Origin: Dicyema japonicum
Taxonomy: Eukaryota > Dicyemida > Rhombozoa > Dicyemidae
Assembly (NCBI GenBank): GCA_011109175.1
Contig: RDEW01000047.1
Location: 20,324 to 84,323, forward strand
DNA: 64,000 nucleotides
Reading direction: 5' to 3'
The notes beneath the pieces are model-generated. The model did no database searches. It saw nothing but the letters and a program-made list of their open reading frames with translations, and was not told the DNA's origin. Below are positions 1-11,369 of the stretch, piece by piece (positions within the stretch are counted from its first letter, which is position 1; the number at the start of each line of letters is the position of its first letter). The position numbers and the translations under genes are program-made.

Positions 1-420
1 CGTAACTGCATAATTCTCTGGATTATTGGATCCAACAGTCTTATGGGCCATCGGATCATTGATAAAAAAGGGGCAATCGAGAGGATGTGAATGAGAGCCG
101 TTATAATAGTTTTTTGTTCATTCCCTTTTTAACGAGTTATTAACGGAGTTTTCTGTAGGGTATCCACATCTGAGTCCTACCATAATGCCTTGGCCTTGGA
201 CTTCCACATCTGGACCCTTCCTCCTTTTTTTTAATTTTTCAGGATGATTTCTCTCCAGCTTTATATACGTGTATCCTGGATCTTTGATCTCCTGAAACTT
301 TCGTTCATTCCCTTAATAATTTGTTTATATGTCACATAAAATTGATTTGGTTTAAATATAAATTTTAACAGGGTTTACATAAATAAATGGAAAAAATCTT
401 AATATAATAATAATAACCTT
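1..420. other. AT-rich sequence, nothing recognised
   Basis: No coding region, RNA gene or repeat family could be recognised. The right end (about 400-418) is a short TAA-rich microsatellite that probably forms the 3' tail of the minus-strand SINE that follows. Confidence 0.4.
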
Positions 421-625
421 ATCACCGAGAGCCATAGTAATTATAGCTCCGAATAGCAGGACACACACTTTATTTAAGTAAAGAACAGTTAATTTTAACT
501 AATCGTAAATCCAAGGAATGATCTTCACTTTTTTTTCTTTTTCTTGTGTGTGGGTCCATTCTAGACAATACAGTTCCGCAGTAAGTATCCACTGATGACG
601 GCGTCACTCGTCAAACCAAATTCTT
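421..625 (-). repeat. SINE family A, 3' portion, inverted
   Basis: Read on the minus strand this is the 3' two thirds of the commonest short repeat of the window. It runs from the conserved core GACGAGTGACGCCGTCATC through the TTCCTTGG block and TAAAGTGTGTG to the end block ATGGCTCTCG. The tRNA-like head is missing. A TAA-rich tail lies outside its 3' end, at the left. Confidence 0.8.
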
Positions 626-692
626 AAAAGAAAATAATAATAATAAACAATAATTAAAAACAGTAATAAAAAGTAATAATAATAATAAACAG

Positions 693-855
693 CAAAGTGG
701 TTAGGTGTCAGGCTAAAGTGAATTAGGTTACTAGTTTGATTTTCGATGCTGTTCACCTGGTGGAAGGTTATACGCATCTACGATGCTAATAGGGTTTGAC
801 GAGTGACGCCGTCATCAGTGGGTAATAAATATTATGGCTCTCCTGAAAAAGCTGT
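693..855 (+). repeat. SINE family A, internally deleted copy
   Basis: The tRNA-like head (A box around TGGTTAGGTGTC, weakened B box) is followed by GTTCACCTGGTGGAAGGTT and the GACGAGTGACGCCGTCATC core. It then jumps directly to the 3' end block (ATTATGGCTCTC). About 150 bp of the usual interior is missing. It faces the inverted partial copy at 421-625, with a TAA microsatellite between them. Confidence 0.75.
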
Positions 856-1600
856 TATATTATTTGTCGCGAGCCAAAGCTATTACCGAGCCACATATTT
901 CTAAGCAAACATTAACTAATTATTGATAATTATCTTTTTAAGGCGTTTAGAATACACCTTCTTCACAATTCTCTCACTATCTTTAACGTTGACAAAATTA
1001 TTAGACAATTTTGCAACAATAGTGACAGCATCTCCGTAGGGGTGCTCAAACCTTTGCAGACGTAGTGAAGGATTAGTTACATAGTCCTTTCGAATGGTAA
1101 CTGGTAAAGCAGAAATGTCTGGGTGGACCACTTAAGGTTGCATCTTGGTCTTTGGAATTATTTTAATTTAATTATTAGTCATCTATTGGCGGTGAATAAA
1201 TACTTACATTTCTTATATGTTATGTTATCCAAATTATGTCGTGTCCGACCCTTGGAGATCTCATAAGCCAATTTTCTCCCCTCTCTCCGATCTGTCGCAA
1301 TTTGGAGTAGCCTTGATATAGGCATTTCTTAGTGACGTCTTATTCCATGGATAGCCACCGAGTCCTCGGTCGACCAGGTTTTTTCTTAAATAATTGAACG
1401 AACAGAGAAGTATTCTTGTAGTGATGATTTGTACCATTTTGATGTCTTTCGCTAAAAATACCAACAGACTTCATTCTCCAATCAACAACCACTTTGATGT
1501 ATTCTGATATCTGTTAGTTTTTAAGGTATTTTAAAAGAGTATCGTATGATATAGAGTATATTATACAAGCCATTTTAAAGAGTATATTCTGATATCAGTT
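856..1600 (-). other. decayed open frames, origin unclear
   Basis: Two short minus-strand frames (916-1131 and 1261-1464) stay open without frameshift. The second has the Arg/Trp-rich look of the C-terminal tail of a non-LTR retrotransposon polyprotein, but I could not tie either to a named family. They are most likely transposon debris. Confidence 0.25.
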
Positions 1601-1613
1601 TGTTTTTAGACTG

Positions 1614-1713
1614 TTTGGTGAGGTGGTGACGAGCCTCGTTTCTTTATTAGATAACAGTTGCCATCTGTTTTCAACAGTGAAAATTATGTGTTACTCTCAC
1701 CACAAAGAGTATC

Positions 1714-1752
<39 letters not shown>

Positions 1753-1915
1753 GCAAGAGATGTAATTATTTACGCGGACATTGTACTTATCAGACATCTC
1801 GAAAAGTCCGGTAGTGTCGGAAGGAAGATTACGTTTTTTTGGAGGAAATTCTCTGGTGGTGTAAATCCCGTGCTTAAGTGTCTCAATGGAAAAGTCAAAA
1901 GCCATTAGAATTTCA
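1614..1915. mobile_element. LINE 5' leader motif next to a 34-T run
   Basis: TTGGTGAGGTGGTGAC at about 1617-1632 recurs at about 49709 and, slightly altered, at about 55503, where it directly precedes the start of an APE-type LINE. Here it is followed by unrelated sequence. From 1716 to 1749 there is an uninterrupted run of 34 T. Read on the minus strand this is a poly(A) run at the end of an open frame of about 50 codons (from 1905 down), which could be a retroposed transcript end. The product is not recognised. Confidence 0.35.
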
Positions 1916-1957
1916 CATTACAGAATGTTTTTTAAAAGGAGTATACATTGAGTGGTA

Positions 1958-2191
1958 TCAGCAATATTTATCATTTGAGTTATTTAGGTGTTGCACATTT
2001 TTATTAACTTAATTTTCCATAACTTTTGCTATGTCTTTAAAAAATGTTTTGTTAATTATGTTTTAGATCAATCNCAGCAATGTTTATCATTTGAGTTATT
2101 TTGGTGTTGCACATTTTTATTAACTTAATTTTCCATAACTTTTGCTATGTCTTTAAAAAATGTTTTGTTAATTATGTTTTTAGATCAATCT
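1958..2191. repeat. about 116-bp near-identical doublet around a single N
   Basis: The sequence before the N at 2074 (from CAGCAATATTTATCATTTG onwards) is repeated after it with very few differences. This is the first of eight such N-centred doublets in the window and is probably two unmerged assembly ends rather than a biological tandem repeat. Confidence 0.7.
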
Positions 2192-2358
2192 TGCTTCTTT
2201 TAAGAATTTCTTTGGCTATAAGTCGGCGAAATATTAGAGTTCACGTAAATCACCTAATCATTGTTTCCAAAGTTTCCTAAAATTAACTTTATCTCCTTTA
2301 TCTAGAGATTCAATTGCTTTTTATCCTTAAGTTAAAATTTATAGTTACAAATGTACGA

Positions 2359-2460
2359 GTCCAGAAGACAATCAGGTTCTGCAGTGGTGAAACTCGGATG
2401 ACGGCGTTACTCGTCAACCCAGAAGCATCGTATATGCAAAGAACCTTCGATTAAGACCTA
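2359..2460 (-). repeat. SINE family A fragment, degenerate, inverted
   Basis: The minus strand contains a diverged GACGAGTAACGCCGTCATC core flanked by the CGATGC and GCAGAACC blocks typical of family A. The 3' end and the tRNA head cannot be followed. Confidence 0.55.
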
Positions 2461-2739
2461 CTGGTTTTGGGTCCGGAACTTATCACACTGAGACTACTCA
2501 AAATCAATGTGACTTCTGGTCCTCCATAATTTTTATAAGATTTTCGATGTCTAAGTGGAGCCTTACTCTCTTAAACAATTAGCAGCGACGCAATTTTTAT
2601 AAATGAATTTTATTGAATTTTACATTCGAATTTCCTGGGGACCCACTTAAAATTTCAAAAGAAATTTTTTGGATAAAAAAATACTAAAATTTAAAAATGT
2701 CATGTCATTCTAGCGTCTTCTTTCGCAGTCCGTAAGCCG

Positions 2740-2935
2740 TCCGATTGACCAGATAAACTCACACGTGCTCGGGCCAATAATGCCAGACGTATCAATGGAG
2801 ATCGAAAGGAAACGAATCGATCCTTGATTCCACGGAACTTCCTTCTTTTAGATATTCAGCAGTGCTCTGCTGAAACGTGAACGACCGAATATGTGTCCTA
2901 CAAGAAACTAATTTCAAGCATTAAACGTGTGAGAA
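2740..2935 (+). mobile_element. possible APE-endonuclease LINE scrap
   Basis: Around 2866-2920 the plus strand can be read, with one frame break, as a short stretch ending in Gln-Glu-Thr. This resembles the QET motif of the apurinic-endonuclease domain of LINEs. It is too short to assign to a family. Confidence 0.2.
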
Positions 2936-3165
2936 AGTTCCACGCATCTACGATGCAGAAAGGGTTTGACGAGTGACGCCGTCATCAGTGTATACTCACT
3001 GCGGAACTGGATTGTCTAGAAAGAACACTCACACAAGAAAAAGAAAAAAAGAAGTAAAGATCATTCTTTGGATTAGTTAAAATTAACTGTTCTTTACTTA
3101 AATAAAGTGTGTGGTCCTGCCTATGCGAAGCAATAAATACTATGCTCTCGTAAAAAGGCTTTATA
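2936..3165 (+). repeat. SINE family A, copy lacking the tRNA head
   Basis: It starts at GTTCCACGCATCTACGATGC, carries the GACGAGTGACGCCGTCATC core, GCGGAACTGGATTGTCTAG, the A-rich middle and TAAAGTGTGTGG, and ends in ATGCTCTCGTAAAAAGGC. It is one of the better preserved 3' portions. The next 250 bp (3166-3420) are AT-rich and hold nothing I can name. Confidence 0.85.
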
Positions 3166-3420
3166 AAAAAATAAAATAAAAACGTGTAATTTAATAATAA
3201 TTATTTATATTATCGTAGAATTAATCTTTATATCGAATATAATAATTTATAAAATAGAAAAAATTATAATATTGATTAAATTTTGATTAAAATGACAGTT
3301 ATGACAGTAGATGACACTGTCAAAGGTCTATGGCTCGGTAATCACTTTGGCTCGCGGCAATATTATTATGTTAATAATTTAGTTAGAAGTATTTCCTTTT
3401 TATTAGCAAAGACGTCTTTT

Positions 3421-5000
3421 CTACGAGCAATTTAGTGTTTGGGGTTCTCCAACACACTCTAAGTCATTCACAAAGTTCGATTCTGAGCAGTCCAAATTAC
3501 TTGTTCCGTCGTCCAGAGAGTCTTTGTTATCCATTCTCGTATAGATATTATTTATTTCCTTCTTCAGCTCCTTAGTTCTTTCGTCAAAACCCGTTTTATT
3601 CCTGTATGAAACAATCATCGACTCAAAAGTTTTACGTATAACCAATGATTGAATAATACGTATAGGTTCTTTCGCTTATGTTCAGAGATCTGGAATGTTC
3701 CCACGAGTGTGAGGTTACCAATCCACCCAGGTCAGTACTATTGGGACAATCCTCACTTTCGCATGGTGTATTGATTCCAGTTCTTTCGATAGTAGGTCAT
3801 ACTTTCTCAATTTTTCGAATTCTATTTGTTGGAGATTTTGGGTTGATGCCCACTTCAACCAACAGTATTTGATTTTTCTTTTTATCGTAGATAAACAAAT
3901 CTGGCTTGTTGTGTTCAATGTTTATATCGGTTTTGATGAAAAAGTATCAACTCTTATCTCTACCAAATCATTCATCAAAATTGTTTGCACTGAGTGGGTT
4001 TTTAATCTTCTTTCGTTTTTGAGACCGTATTCTTTGCAAAAATGAAAGTGAAGCACCGTACGACTTCATTATGTCTTCTGACGTAATCTCCATGCAACAT
4101 TTTGCCGCATCTTGTAGCACAATGATCGACGGTTTTCTTCCATTTTTTACACAAGGTGCAAATCATGTTCAGTTCTTCAAAGAAGAGATTTCTGTCCTGG
4201 ACTAACAGAACAAGGCTTCCGATTTTGGAGAGTTGTTCCCTTTTGCTAGCCACAGAGATGAAAATTCAGTGTTTACGAATTCTTCCGATAGGTTTTTGTA
4301 CACTTGCGAATGAAGACTTTTCATACTTATTTGTTTCTTTAAGTTTTCTCTTTGTAGGTCAATCAAAAATTTTCTATCCAGGATAAATGTATTGTCAACA
4401 GAGTACTTCTCCGCAAAATTCTACAATAATAGCCATATGAGTTTTACTTAAGGTTTCGGCCTGAAGAATAGCGGAACTTCTTCAGCAACAAGTACTTCTT
4501 CCTTTCAAATTGTTCAGAAAACCAAATAACATTCTCTCACTGAGGAAAGAGATCGAACACAATCCTCTCCCTAGCATGTTTCGAGGTATGTAGTCTCTCT
4601 TTGCAAGCTGGTTTAATATGTACATGATATTAATTCAGCAAACTACGGATAGAAGTATCAATCTTCTCAAATTCATTCGGTTCAAATCAATTTATCCGAT
4701 ATAGTGATTGTATAAAATAATCATGTTCGTTAATTGCTTTAAAAAGTTTGACCGAGTTCAATTTAGTGTTTGCTAATTTTTCTATTCTTTGGCATACTTC
4801 AGAAAATATTGTTTTAAGCATGTCTGTCTTGTTAATTTGCCCAGATGGCCTTCCAATACACCCAAATACTTATATCCATCAATTCCATCAATTACTTTAG
4901 CTTCATTTGATAACAACAAAGAATTAGTAGCCGATTTATCCAAGTTCTTTTCAAGACCAACAGATTTGAAATATAAATTAACTTGTTCCATCATCTTAAC
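3421..5000 (-). mobile_element. REL-endonuclease LINE (R2/R4-type) relic, C-terminal half
   Basis: Minus-strand pieces lie in the order expected of one polyprotein. 4994-4782 is the end of the reverse-transcriptase domain, with the KSATNS motif and KYLGV. 4253-4002 has a Cys-rich knuckle, then VDHCATRCGKMLHGDYVRRH. 3918-3715 (in the adjacent frame) carries an HNKPD stretch followed by a hydrophobic strand and VEVGIN, the PD..(D/E) core of a restriction-like endonuclease. Stops and frameshifts separate the pieces, so it is dead. A related copy with the same domain order is at 43850-45655. Confidence 0.75.
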
Positions 5001-5264
5001 AATAACTTCTTTATCGTTCGAAATAAGTTGATGCTTTTAAGCATTATTTTTTAATAATTTACTCATTTAATCCAATGTTAATATCTGCACATTTTCTGTA
5101 TTATTTCTAAATCACTTGTTTCCATACCACGAAGGGTGAGACGTTAAAGTCCCGGACACCAATATTTTTTCCACATTATCGAGGTCAGCCAAATCACGGA
5201 AAATCCTTTGGCACAGAAGTTGAGTGGAAAAATTAAAGTTTTATTTATTACAGATTGTTAATTT

Positions 5265-5612
5265 AAGAGCCGCGTGGCGCCATGTGATGCTGCGTGGCTA
5301 ATTGGTTAAGTTTTATGCTTGTTTGTCTGTTCCTCCTCTATCTTCCTATTAGAGTTTACGTCATGTGATCCACCTGTCTAGGTGGCGCCCAGTGCCAGGC
5401 CGGCACGAAAAAGGATCATTTGCTCTTACCCACTCCACTGGAGGGGTTTACATAACTACATGTAATGGACGTCTTACCTTTATGCTGATTCTGGATGGAC
5501 TCTGTTTCTGTAGAAGTGGAAACTGGATTCACTTGATTAGTTGTTTACTTTAACTTTTTTCTCGGTGTATCCGGGGTTAATAAATAATAAATAATAATAA
5601 TTAAAAAACTAA
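5265..5612 (+). repeat. SINE family B, near full length
   Basis: About 340 bp. The head holds TGGCTAATTGGTTAAG, which resembles a pol III A box. Conserved blocks follow: GTGATCCACCTGTCTAGGTG, CCGGCACGAAAAAGGATCAT, CCCACTCCACTGGA and TGGACTCTGTTTCTGTAGAA. The 3' end is CCGGGGTTAATAAATAATAA with a (TAA)n tail. Other copies are at 28150-28455 (minus), 40965-41255 and 61940-62225, with fragments elsewhere. I see no clear B box, so the tRNA origin is inference. Confidence 0.8.
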
Positions 5613-6790
5613 AAACCATTTTTATTATAATAAAATTGATTAATTAGAGTTTGTTGATCAGATCACTCATTTTCAATTATCTCAAATATTAGTCGCATCT
5701 ACCATAGAGTAAGTTCATTAATGACACGAATTAACGAGTTATGATGCTTACGTATTACTTTCAGATTTTTCAGATATTTATATTTGTGTAGAAGCCATCA
5801 AAATTATTCCAGGCCTCCTCAAGTTTCTACACATAAAATTCACTTATACATCAATCTCTCCAAAATTTGGGATATTTAAGGAGAGAACTCATTATTATAG
5901 GCCAGTTCCAATTTGATAGTATCATCAGGACTACTGTCGTTAAATGAGATCACAAAATCACAGATCTGACTTGTTTAAAAAATTCAACAGCGTCAAATAT
6001 GATCTTATTCTTATCAATTAACTCCTTTAGTTAGCTAATTTGCTGACTCGACTCAACGGGAAGTTCAAAGTGGACTCCCCCATACTTGATTCCGACTATT
6101 CGTCTAACGAGCAAAAAATTAAACTTCGGCTTCTATTCATTCTAGAACAATTATAACTTTTCTGGATTATTTCTTCATTCACATGAAGGATCATTCTCTC
6201 ATATTGTTGACGATTACTATTTCTGAATGTCCGCGAGAAAATTCTGCTATTCTCTTCTTCCAGATGGGCTATTTTTTCCTCTTTATGACTGAAATAGAAT
6301 ATTTCTTCGTCCAATTTTTATATCTGATTCTAATTCTCTGAGCTCCTTACTGCATTCTTCCCCTGCAGGGTCAATTAGTTTTCCAACTACTTTTCTGAGA
6401 TATCTGGAATATCTTTAATTGAAAATCTCAGTTTACTTTGATTGTTGGTGTATCTTCACGTTAATGAGGTGATATGCCAATGGAGAACATTTACTATGAT
6501 AGCTCGGTTTTCAGGGCGGTCAGGATTATGAAGTTGTTGATTATAAGAAGATATGGGAACCAAGTAGTTTAAGGTGGAAATAATCTGTTTTCTTTCCTGT
6601 TCACCAAAAAGGATATTTTCTAAAATCCCGAATATAAACTTAATATAGTACGTAAAATGTACGTTAAAAATATCTCAAAGGCCTGCAGTTGTTGTGTCAA
6701 TCAGGATTCGCTCAGTATAGTTTGGAAGAGAATTTATCTTTAGAAACTATGATTTTTTTTAAATACAACACCTGTTTAATTTCTATTTGT
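5613..6790. other. 1.2 kb without recognised features
   Basis: AT-rich sequence. A minus-strand frame at 6314-6096 is rich in Glu, Arg and Ser but matches nothing I know and has no convincing splice partners. I see no RNA gene or repeat family. Confidence 0.35.
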
Positions 6791-6796
6791 TTATTA

Positions 6797-7575
6797 TTAT
6801 TAGCACTTTCACGAGAGCCATAATATTTATAGCCCCGCATGTGCAGCAAAAAATATAAGAGAATTAGTTAGGTTGCTCCAAGTTCTTCTGTTCTTTGCTA
6901 GGTCCCTCAGTGAGTCCAGATCGTCACCAGATGCCAATGTTTTCTTCACGGCTTTCAGATCGTTTTGTAGAACNCAATTAGATTGCTCCAAGCTCTTCTG
7001 TTCTTTGCTAGGTCCCTCAGTGTGTCCAAATCGTCACCAGATGCCAATGTTTTCTTCACAGCTTTCAGATCGCTTTGTAGAACGACCGGAGGGTAGTTCT
7101 TGGTCTTCCACAAAAGCGTTTTACATTGGAGGAGTAGTAATCTTCCATTCCGATGTTCGGAGGGGATATCGGGTCCAACCTTAGAACGTGTCCAAAAAGT
7201 CTCCAACGAGAGCTAATGATCTCGTGGCTTAATGGTTTACAGTCACACTTATTGTACAGTCCATTCCGCGAGATCTTGGATGGCCAGGACATTCCAGTTA
7301 TGTTTCTTAGATGATTCCTGTGAAATGAGTCTAGCCTCTCCAATTCCTCTTTAGAAATGGCCCAGGTCCCAGAGTTTTATAGTAGAATTGGTTTGATGAA
7401 AGTGTTGTATAACATAATCCTTTTTTATGTTATTTCCTTTCTGTTTTAGCCAAAGATTTTTAAGCCTTTGTAATGCCGCATTTGCCAATGTTTTTCTCCG
7501 TATGATGTCTTCGCTAAATAGTTGAACGTGTTGTATTAAATCTAAACAGTCGACCTTCGCAAATTAGCCATTTTG
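6797..7575 (-). mobile_element. LINE family 1: C-terminal end and 3' UTR
   Basis: Minus-strand frames encode the tail of a non-LTR polyprotein: LERLDSFHRxHLRNITGMSW, then RWRLFGHVLRLDPISPPN, RGRPRTTL and finally LAKNRRAWSNL. This is the conserved C-terminal region downstream of the RT domain in many metazoan LINEs. The N-terminal side (to about 7575) has the VDCLDLIQHVQLF and RRKTLANxALQRL blocks in a second frame. The frame stops near 6866 and is followed by a short 3' UTR with ATTATGGCTCTCGTGAAA and a (TAA)n tail. An N-centred doublet (6866-6973 and 6975-7083) lies inside. Confidence 0.8.
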
Positions 7576-7851
7576 GTTTTTTTTAATTTTTAGTCAAAAT
7601 TGAGAAATGGCCAATACAGTGATTTTTCTCGATTTGTGGGAATTTTCAATAAAACTTGAATTTTTAAGCGACTTGTGTATTTTGGTATATCCAGTTCTCC
7701 TGGTTAAGTGAGACACATCATTTCCAAGCAACACATCAATTCATATTCGTCATTGTGGAACCCAACCACTAAGTAGGAAAGAACAAGATCTTTTTTTAAG
7801 CAGGCAAGACTCTAAAAGTTTTCTGTCTTAGGTGGATTCTATAATAATAAT

Positions 7852-8165
7852 AAAGCCTTTTCACGAGAGCCATAGTATTTATAGCTCCGCATAGGCAGGA
7901 CACACACTTTATTTAAGTAAAGAACAGTTAATTTTAACTAATCGTAGAACCAAGGAATGATCTTCACTTCTTTTTTTTCTTTTTCTTGTGTGAGTGTCCT
8001 TTCTAGACAAATCCAGTTCCGCAATGAGTATTCACTGATGACGGCGTCACTCGTCAAACCATTTCTGCATCGTAGATGCGTGGAACCTTCCACCAGGTGA
8101 ACAGCAGCGAGATTCGAACCCGTAGCCTAAGCCACTTAAGCCCGACACCTAACAACTAAGCCAAA
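7852..8165 (-). repeat. SINE family A, full-length copy with target duplication
   Basis: The minus strand shows the complete element: a tRNA-like head with TTAGGTGTCGGGCTTAAG and a B box (GGGTTCGAATCTC), GTTCACCTGGTGGAAGGTTC, the GACGAGTGACGCCGTCATC core, TAAAGTGTGTGTCC and the 3' block ATGGCTCTCGTGAAAAGG with an (ATT)n tail. GATTCTAT flanks it on both sides. The other copy of the segmental duplication (near 22590) shows the uninterrupted site, so the insertion happened after the duplication. Confidence 0.92.
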
Positions 8166-8600
8166 TCGATTCTATGAATCCTCTTAAGAATTAAAAAAAA
8201 CGAAAAACAGAAAAGGGATCTTTCGATCAAGCAAGTAGCGCTTGGGAATCGAACTTACAGCTATTCGCGACGCGCGCGGTAGCAAAAGTTTTAAGAAACT
8301 CGTAAATTTTGGATAAAAGTTGAACTTTTTTATAAAAAAAATTAACGCAGAAAATAAATCGTATATAGTTCCATTAAATAATTAAAATTTAATTGTACGA
8401 AAATTTTTAATTTTGACCGATAATTAGGAATTTTTTCTTTCATCAATAACTTCTATAGACCTGAATAACCCAATGCTAGTTGTATGTAAATAGGAAATCT
8501 TCTGCGGATTTATCAAAAACGCAGATGCGATTTTAACACCGCTTTAGTCTTTTTCCTTCCACTATCGACGAGATCTTAGAAAGATCTTTCAACCAATTCA
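8166..8600. other. shared duplication sequence, unclassified
   Basis: This part of the segmental duplication (matching about 22600-23150) has no recognisable coding potential or repeat-family motif. In copy 2 part of it is present twice around the N at 22992. Confidence 0.4.
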
Positions 8601-9335
8601 TTAATACTGCACTTTACGAAGAACCATATTAGCTATCGCTATTCCTAGGCAGGACAAACTCTTTATTTTTAAGCAATAATAATAATAATTTGGTAAGACA
8701 TACTTTAAACCTGAAATGGTATAGTCTATGTTTACTTCGGACAAAAGTTTGGGGAAGAAGACTGTCACCTTAAAATTGGACAACGTTGAAATCCCCTTCA
8801 GCAAATGTCATAAGATCCTGGTCATGACACTAGATACCCACTTATGTTTGTCACCACACGTGGCAAACATTGTTCTGAAGTTCGAGAAGAAAATCAATGT
8901 ATTGAAATATTTATCTGGAATATGGAAGACAGGTACCCACCCGGTCTTGATGAATATCTACAAGCAATACATTGAACCATGCTTCTCGTACGCGTGTGCT
9001 TCGTGGGGACCTTCATTATCATGGACGAATACTAAGAAAATCGAGTACGTACAAAAGAAGGTTTTCAGAGTAACGGAGCGGTGGACTTGTGTGAGACACG
9101 GAAACGGACCGACTACTCTGGAAGCCTCATAAAACTAAACTCTGGCATGCGGGAAGGTGGCCCTGCAAATACAGTCAGCCGCTCAGTACGAGCTTGTGTG
9201 GTCACGAGGGAGGAGCACCGGGAAAGGATGAAGATTTTGATGAACGCATCGGGATCACGTAATAGTTAATTTGGTTTTACCGTGGTCATGGGTGTTAAAT
9301 AAAATAAATAAAAATAAATTCAAATAAGATTATAT
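8601..9335 (+). mobile_element. LINE family 2 (jockey/CR1-like) 3' end, copy 1
   Basis: The frame 8728-9132 encodes the region just after the reverse-transcriptase core of a non-LTR element: a VTLKLDNVEI strand, a (V/L)GVTLD-like segment read as VMTLDTHLCLSPHV, KKINVLKYLSGIW, IYKQYIEPCFSYACASWGP and the IEYVQKKVFR(V)T block. A shifted second frame (9081-9269) ends in REEHRERMKILMNASG. The 3' UTR ends GTGTTAAATAAAATAAATAA. The original element is 5'-truncated. The other copy is at 23281-23880. Confidence 0.8.
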
Positions 9336-10088
9336 ATGCCAAAAATAAAAATTGCTACGAAAAAAGCTATTGCGCAATTTGTTAATAACAACAAACTTTC
9401 TGAACTGATAATACCAGTTCGTATCAAATCATTATTGGACTTTCAGAACCACAATTCACACATCACTGATCGTATATTTAGCTTTAATGGGGTCCCGAAC
9501 AAATTAAGCATTTCTCCTGGATTTTACTGTGACCAAAACCATGACAGTGATAGCATTGTACCTTAGGCTTTCTATACCATTCTACGTTAACTATAGAGAA
9601 ACATATATTTAGCCCCAATCCGACAATAGATTAAGCTTCTCTATTAGACAATACCACCAAAGTTTCCCAATATGAAATCTTTCAAGTTCCCTTCCTTCAA
9701 CCCATAAAGAAACGTTCCTCAAGACCATCGCAACAGGAGCAAGATTCTTCAGAATAAAATGACCTCCATCTCCAAAACGTAGAGAGTTTATAGGAACAGG
9801 ATTTGTAGAACAGATAATAATAGATTTAGAAGCAATGATGTCTTCATAGTACTACATATTGTGCCACTATTATGCATTAGATCATCTGTGGCCAACCTTT
9901 TTTGCTCTCGAGGTACTTTTTATATAGCGATTTGTCTGGCGATCGACTATACATTTTTTGTATTTTAATAACAATTTTTTAAATATTAGATTTTATTTAC
10001 CAAAAATGTGAACAAGAAACAAACGCTTCAAAAACGGAGAGAATTTTTATTTTATAATAAAAATTCAATGCTATTTTGTCATTGTAAA
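9336..10088. other. duplicated debris with weak open frames
   Basis: A plus frame (9336-9566) and, in the other copy, a longer minus frame (24715-24428, containing RFGDGGHFILKNLAPVAMVL) are open but unrecognised. The minus frame is broken in this copy. The behaviour is that of transposon remains, not of a conserved gene. Confidence 0.3.
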
Positions 10089-10096
10089 TCTCCTGC

Positions 10097-10412
10097 CGAG
10101 TGGCACAGTGGTTAGGTGTCGGGCTAAAAGTGACTTAAATCACGGGTTCGATTCTCGCTGATGTTTACCTGGTCGAAGGTTCTACGATGTTAAAATGACT
10201 TGACGAGTGACGCCGTCATCAGTGGAGATTCACTGCGGAACTGGATTGTCTAAAAGGACACACACCCAAGAAAAAGAAAACAAAAAGTAAAGAGCATTCC
10301 TTGGTCTCTCTACGATTAGTTATAATAACTGTTCTTTGATTAAAATAAAGTGTGTGTTCTGCCAATGGGAAACCATAACTAATATGGGTTTTCGGAAAGT
10401 GCGAACATTAAT
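10097..10412 (+). repeat. SINE family A, near full length, with TSD
   Basis: Head with CACAGTGGTTAGGTGTCGGG and B box GGGTTCGATTCTC, then CCTGGTCGAAGG, the GACGAGTGACGCCGTCATC core, GCGGAACTGGATTGTC, an A-rich middle, TAAAGTGTGTG and a diverged 3' end. TCTCCTGC is repeated at 10089-10096 and 10413-10420, again an 8-bp target duplication. The second duplication copy has the same insertion (24908-25215), so this one predates the duplication. Confidence 0.88.
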
Positions 10413-10420
10413 TCTCCTGC

Positions 10421-11365
10421 AATTATTTCGAATTCTAGTTCATATGAGGTGAAATTTGCTGGCTCTATTTGTTCCTTTCCTGAATGGGTGACACCTTTTC
10501 GGGTGAGCCACAAGACATCACGTCAACCACACGTCTAGAGACTAAGCTCCACAAAATCAAGTCAATATACCGGAAAACTATATTTATAAAGGTTCTCATT
10601 CTGGATCAATGGTTAATTCTTTACTCGCAAAAGTTACAACCCGTAGTCGCGTAACCGGATTCCTTCGGGTCTGGAAGGAGGAAAGAAACCCGCTTAGCTT
10701 GTCCTTTTCAAATGTAAAAGAAAGTCGATTGGTTATGAAATTCTCCTCCACAATCGGATTCCTCTGCAGGGATGAGATAAAGCTCTTTCACACAGTAATG
10801 GGAACACGGGGTTCTAAAAAAATAAAGATATCTTTGTAAAACTTCAAAATTCTCTTTGACTATGGGTTTTATTTTAAGTAGCTTGTTTGTGAACAGATAG
10901 TGCTCCGAATTTGGTTGGACAAAATGCTGTTGTTGCTACCAACTACGATCTGAAATGCACAAAAATTATATCTTGTTTTGGTTCGAACAATGTATGAGCA
11001 GCTTTTTTATTTATGAAATTAAAAAAATCTGCTCAAAGAACAATTCTCACTAATAAAAATATATCCTTTCTATTAATAGTTGGAACTACAAAAATTGTGA
11101 ACACGACATATTATAAATTGTATCTAAAAAGATGTCAATACTCTGAAAGCAGCCGAAATTAAAATTAAGTTTCTCTTGTTTTTTTGTTTTTCATTATAAT
11201 ATATAAGTTTTTTCTTAAAAAAATTAATATATCAGAACTAATTTTTCCTTGAAGTCAAAGGAGAAGAAATACGAAGTGATACGCGACCGATTCGCATTCT
11301 ACCCAATTATTGTTGAGACGATTGGTGGGATAAGTGAGATATTGCATCGTTTCACAAAGAAGTTT
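10421..11365. other. duplicated ORF debris, unclassified
   Basis: It corresponds to 25216-25930 in copy 2, where three overlapping minus-strand frames (25155-25800) stay open. They contain a cysteine-rich stretch and LIPAEESDCGGEL. I recognise no family. It is probably the coding remains of a mobile element. Confidence 0.3.
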
Positions 11366-11369
11366 GGAT

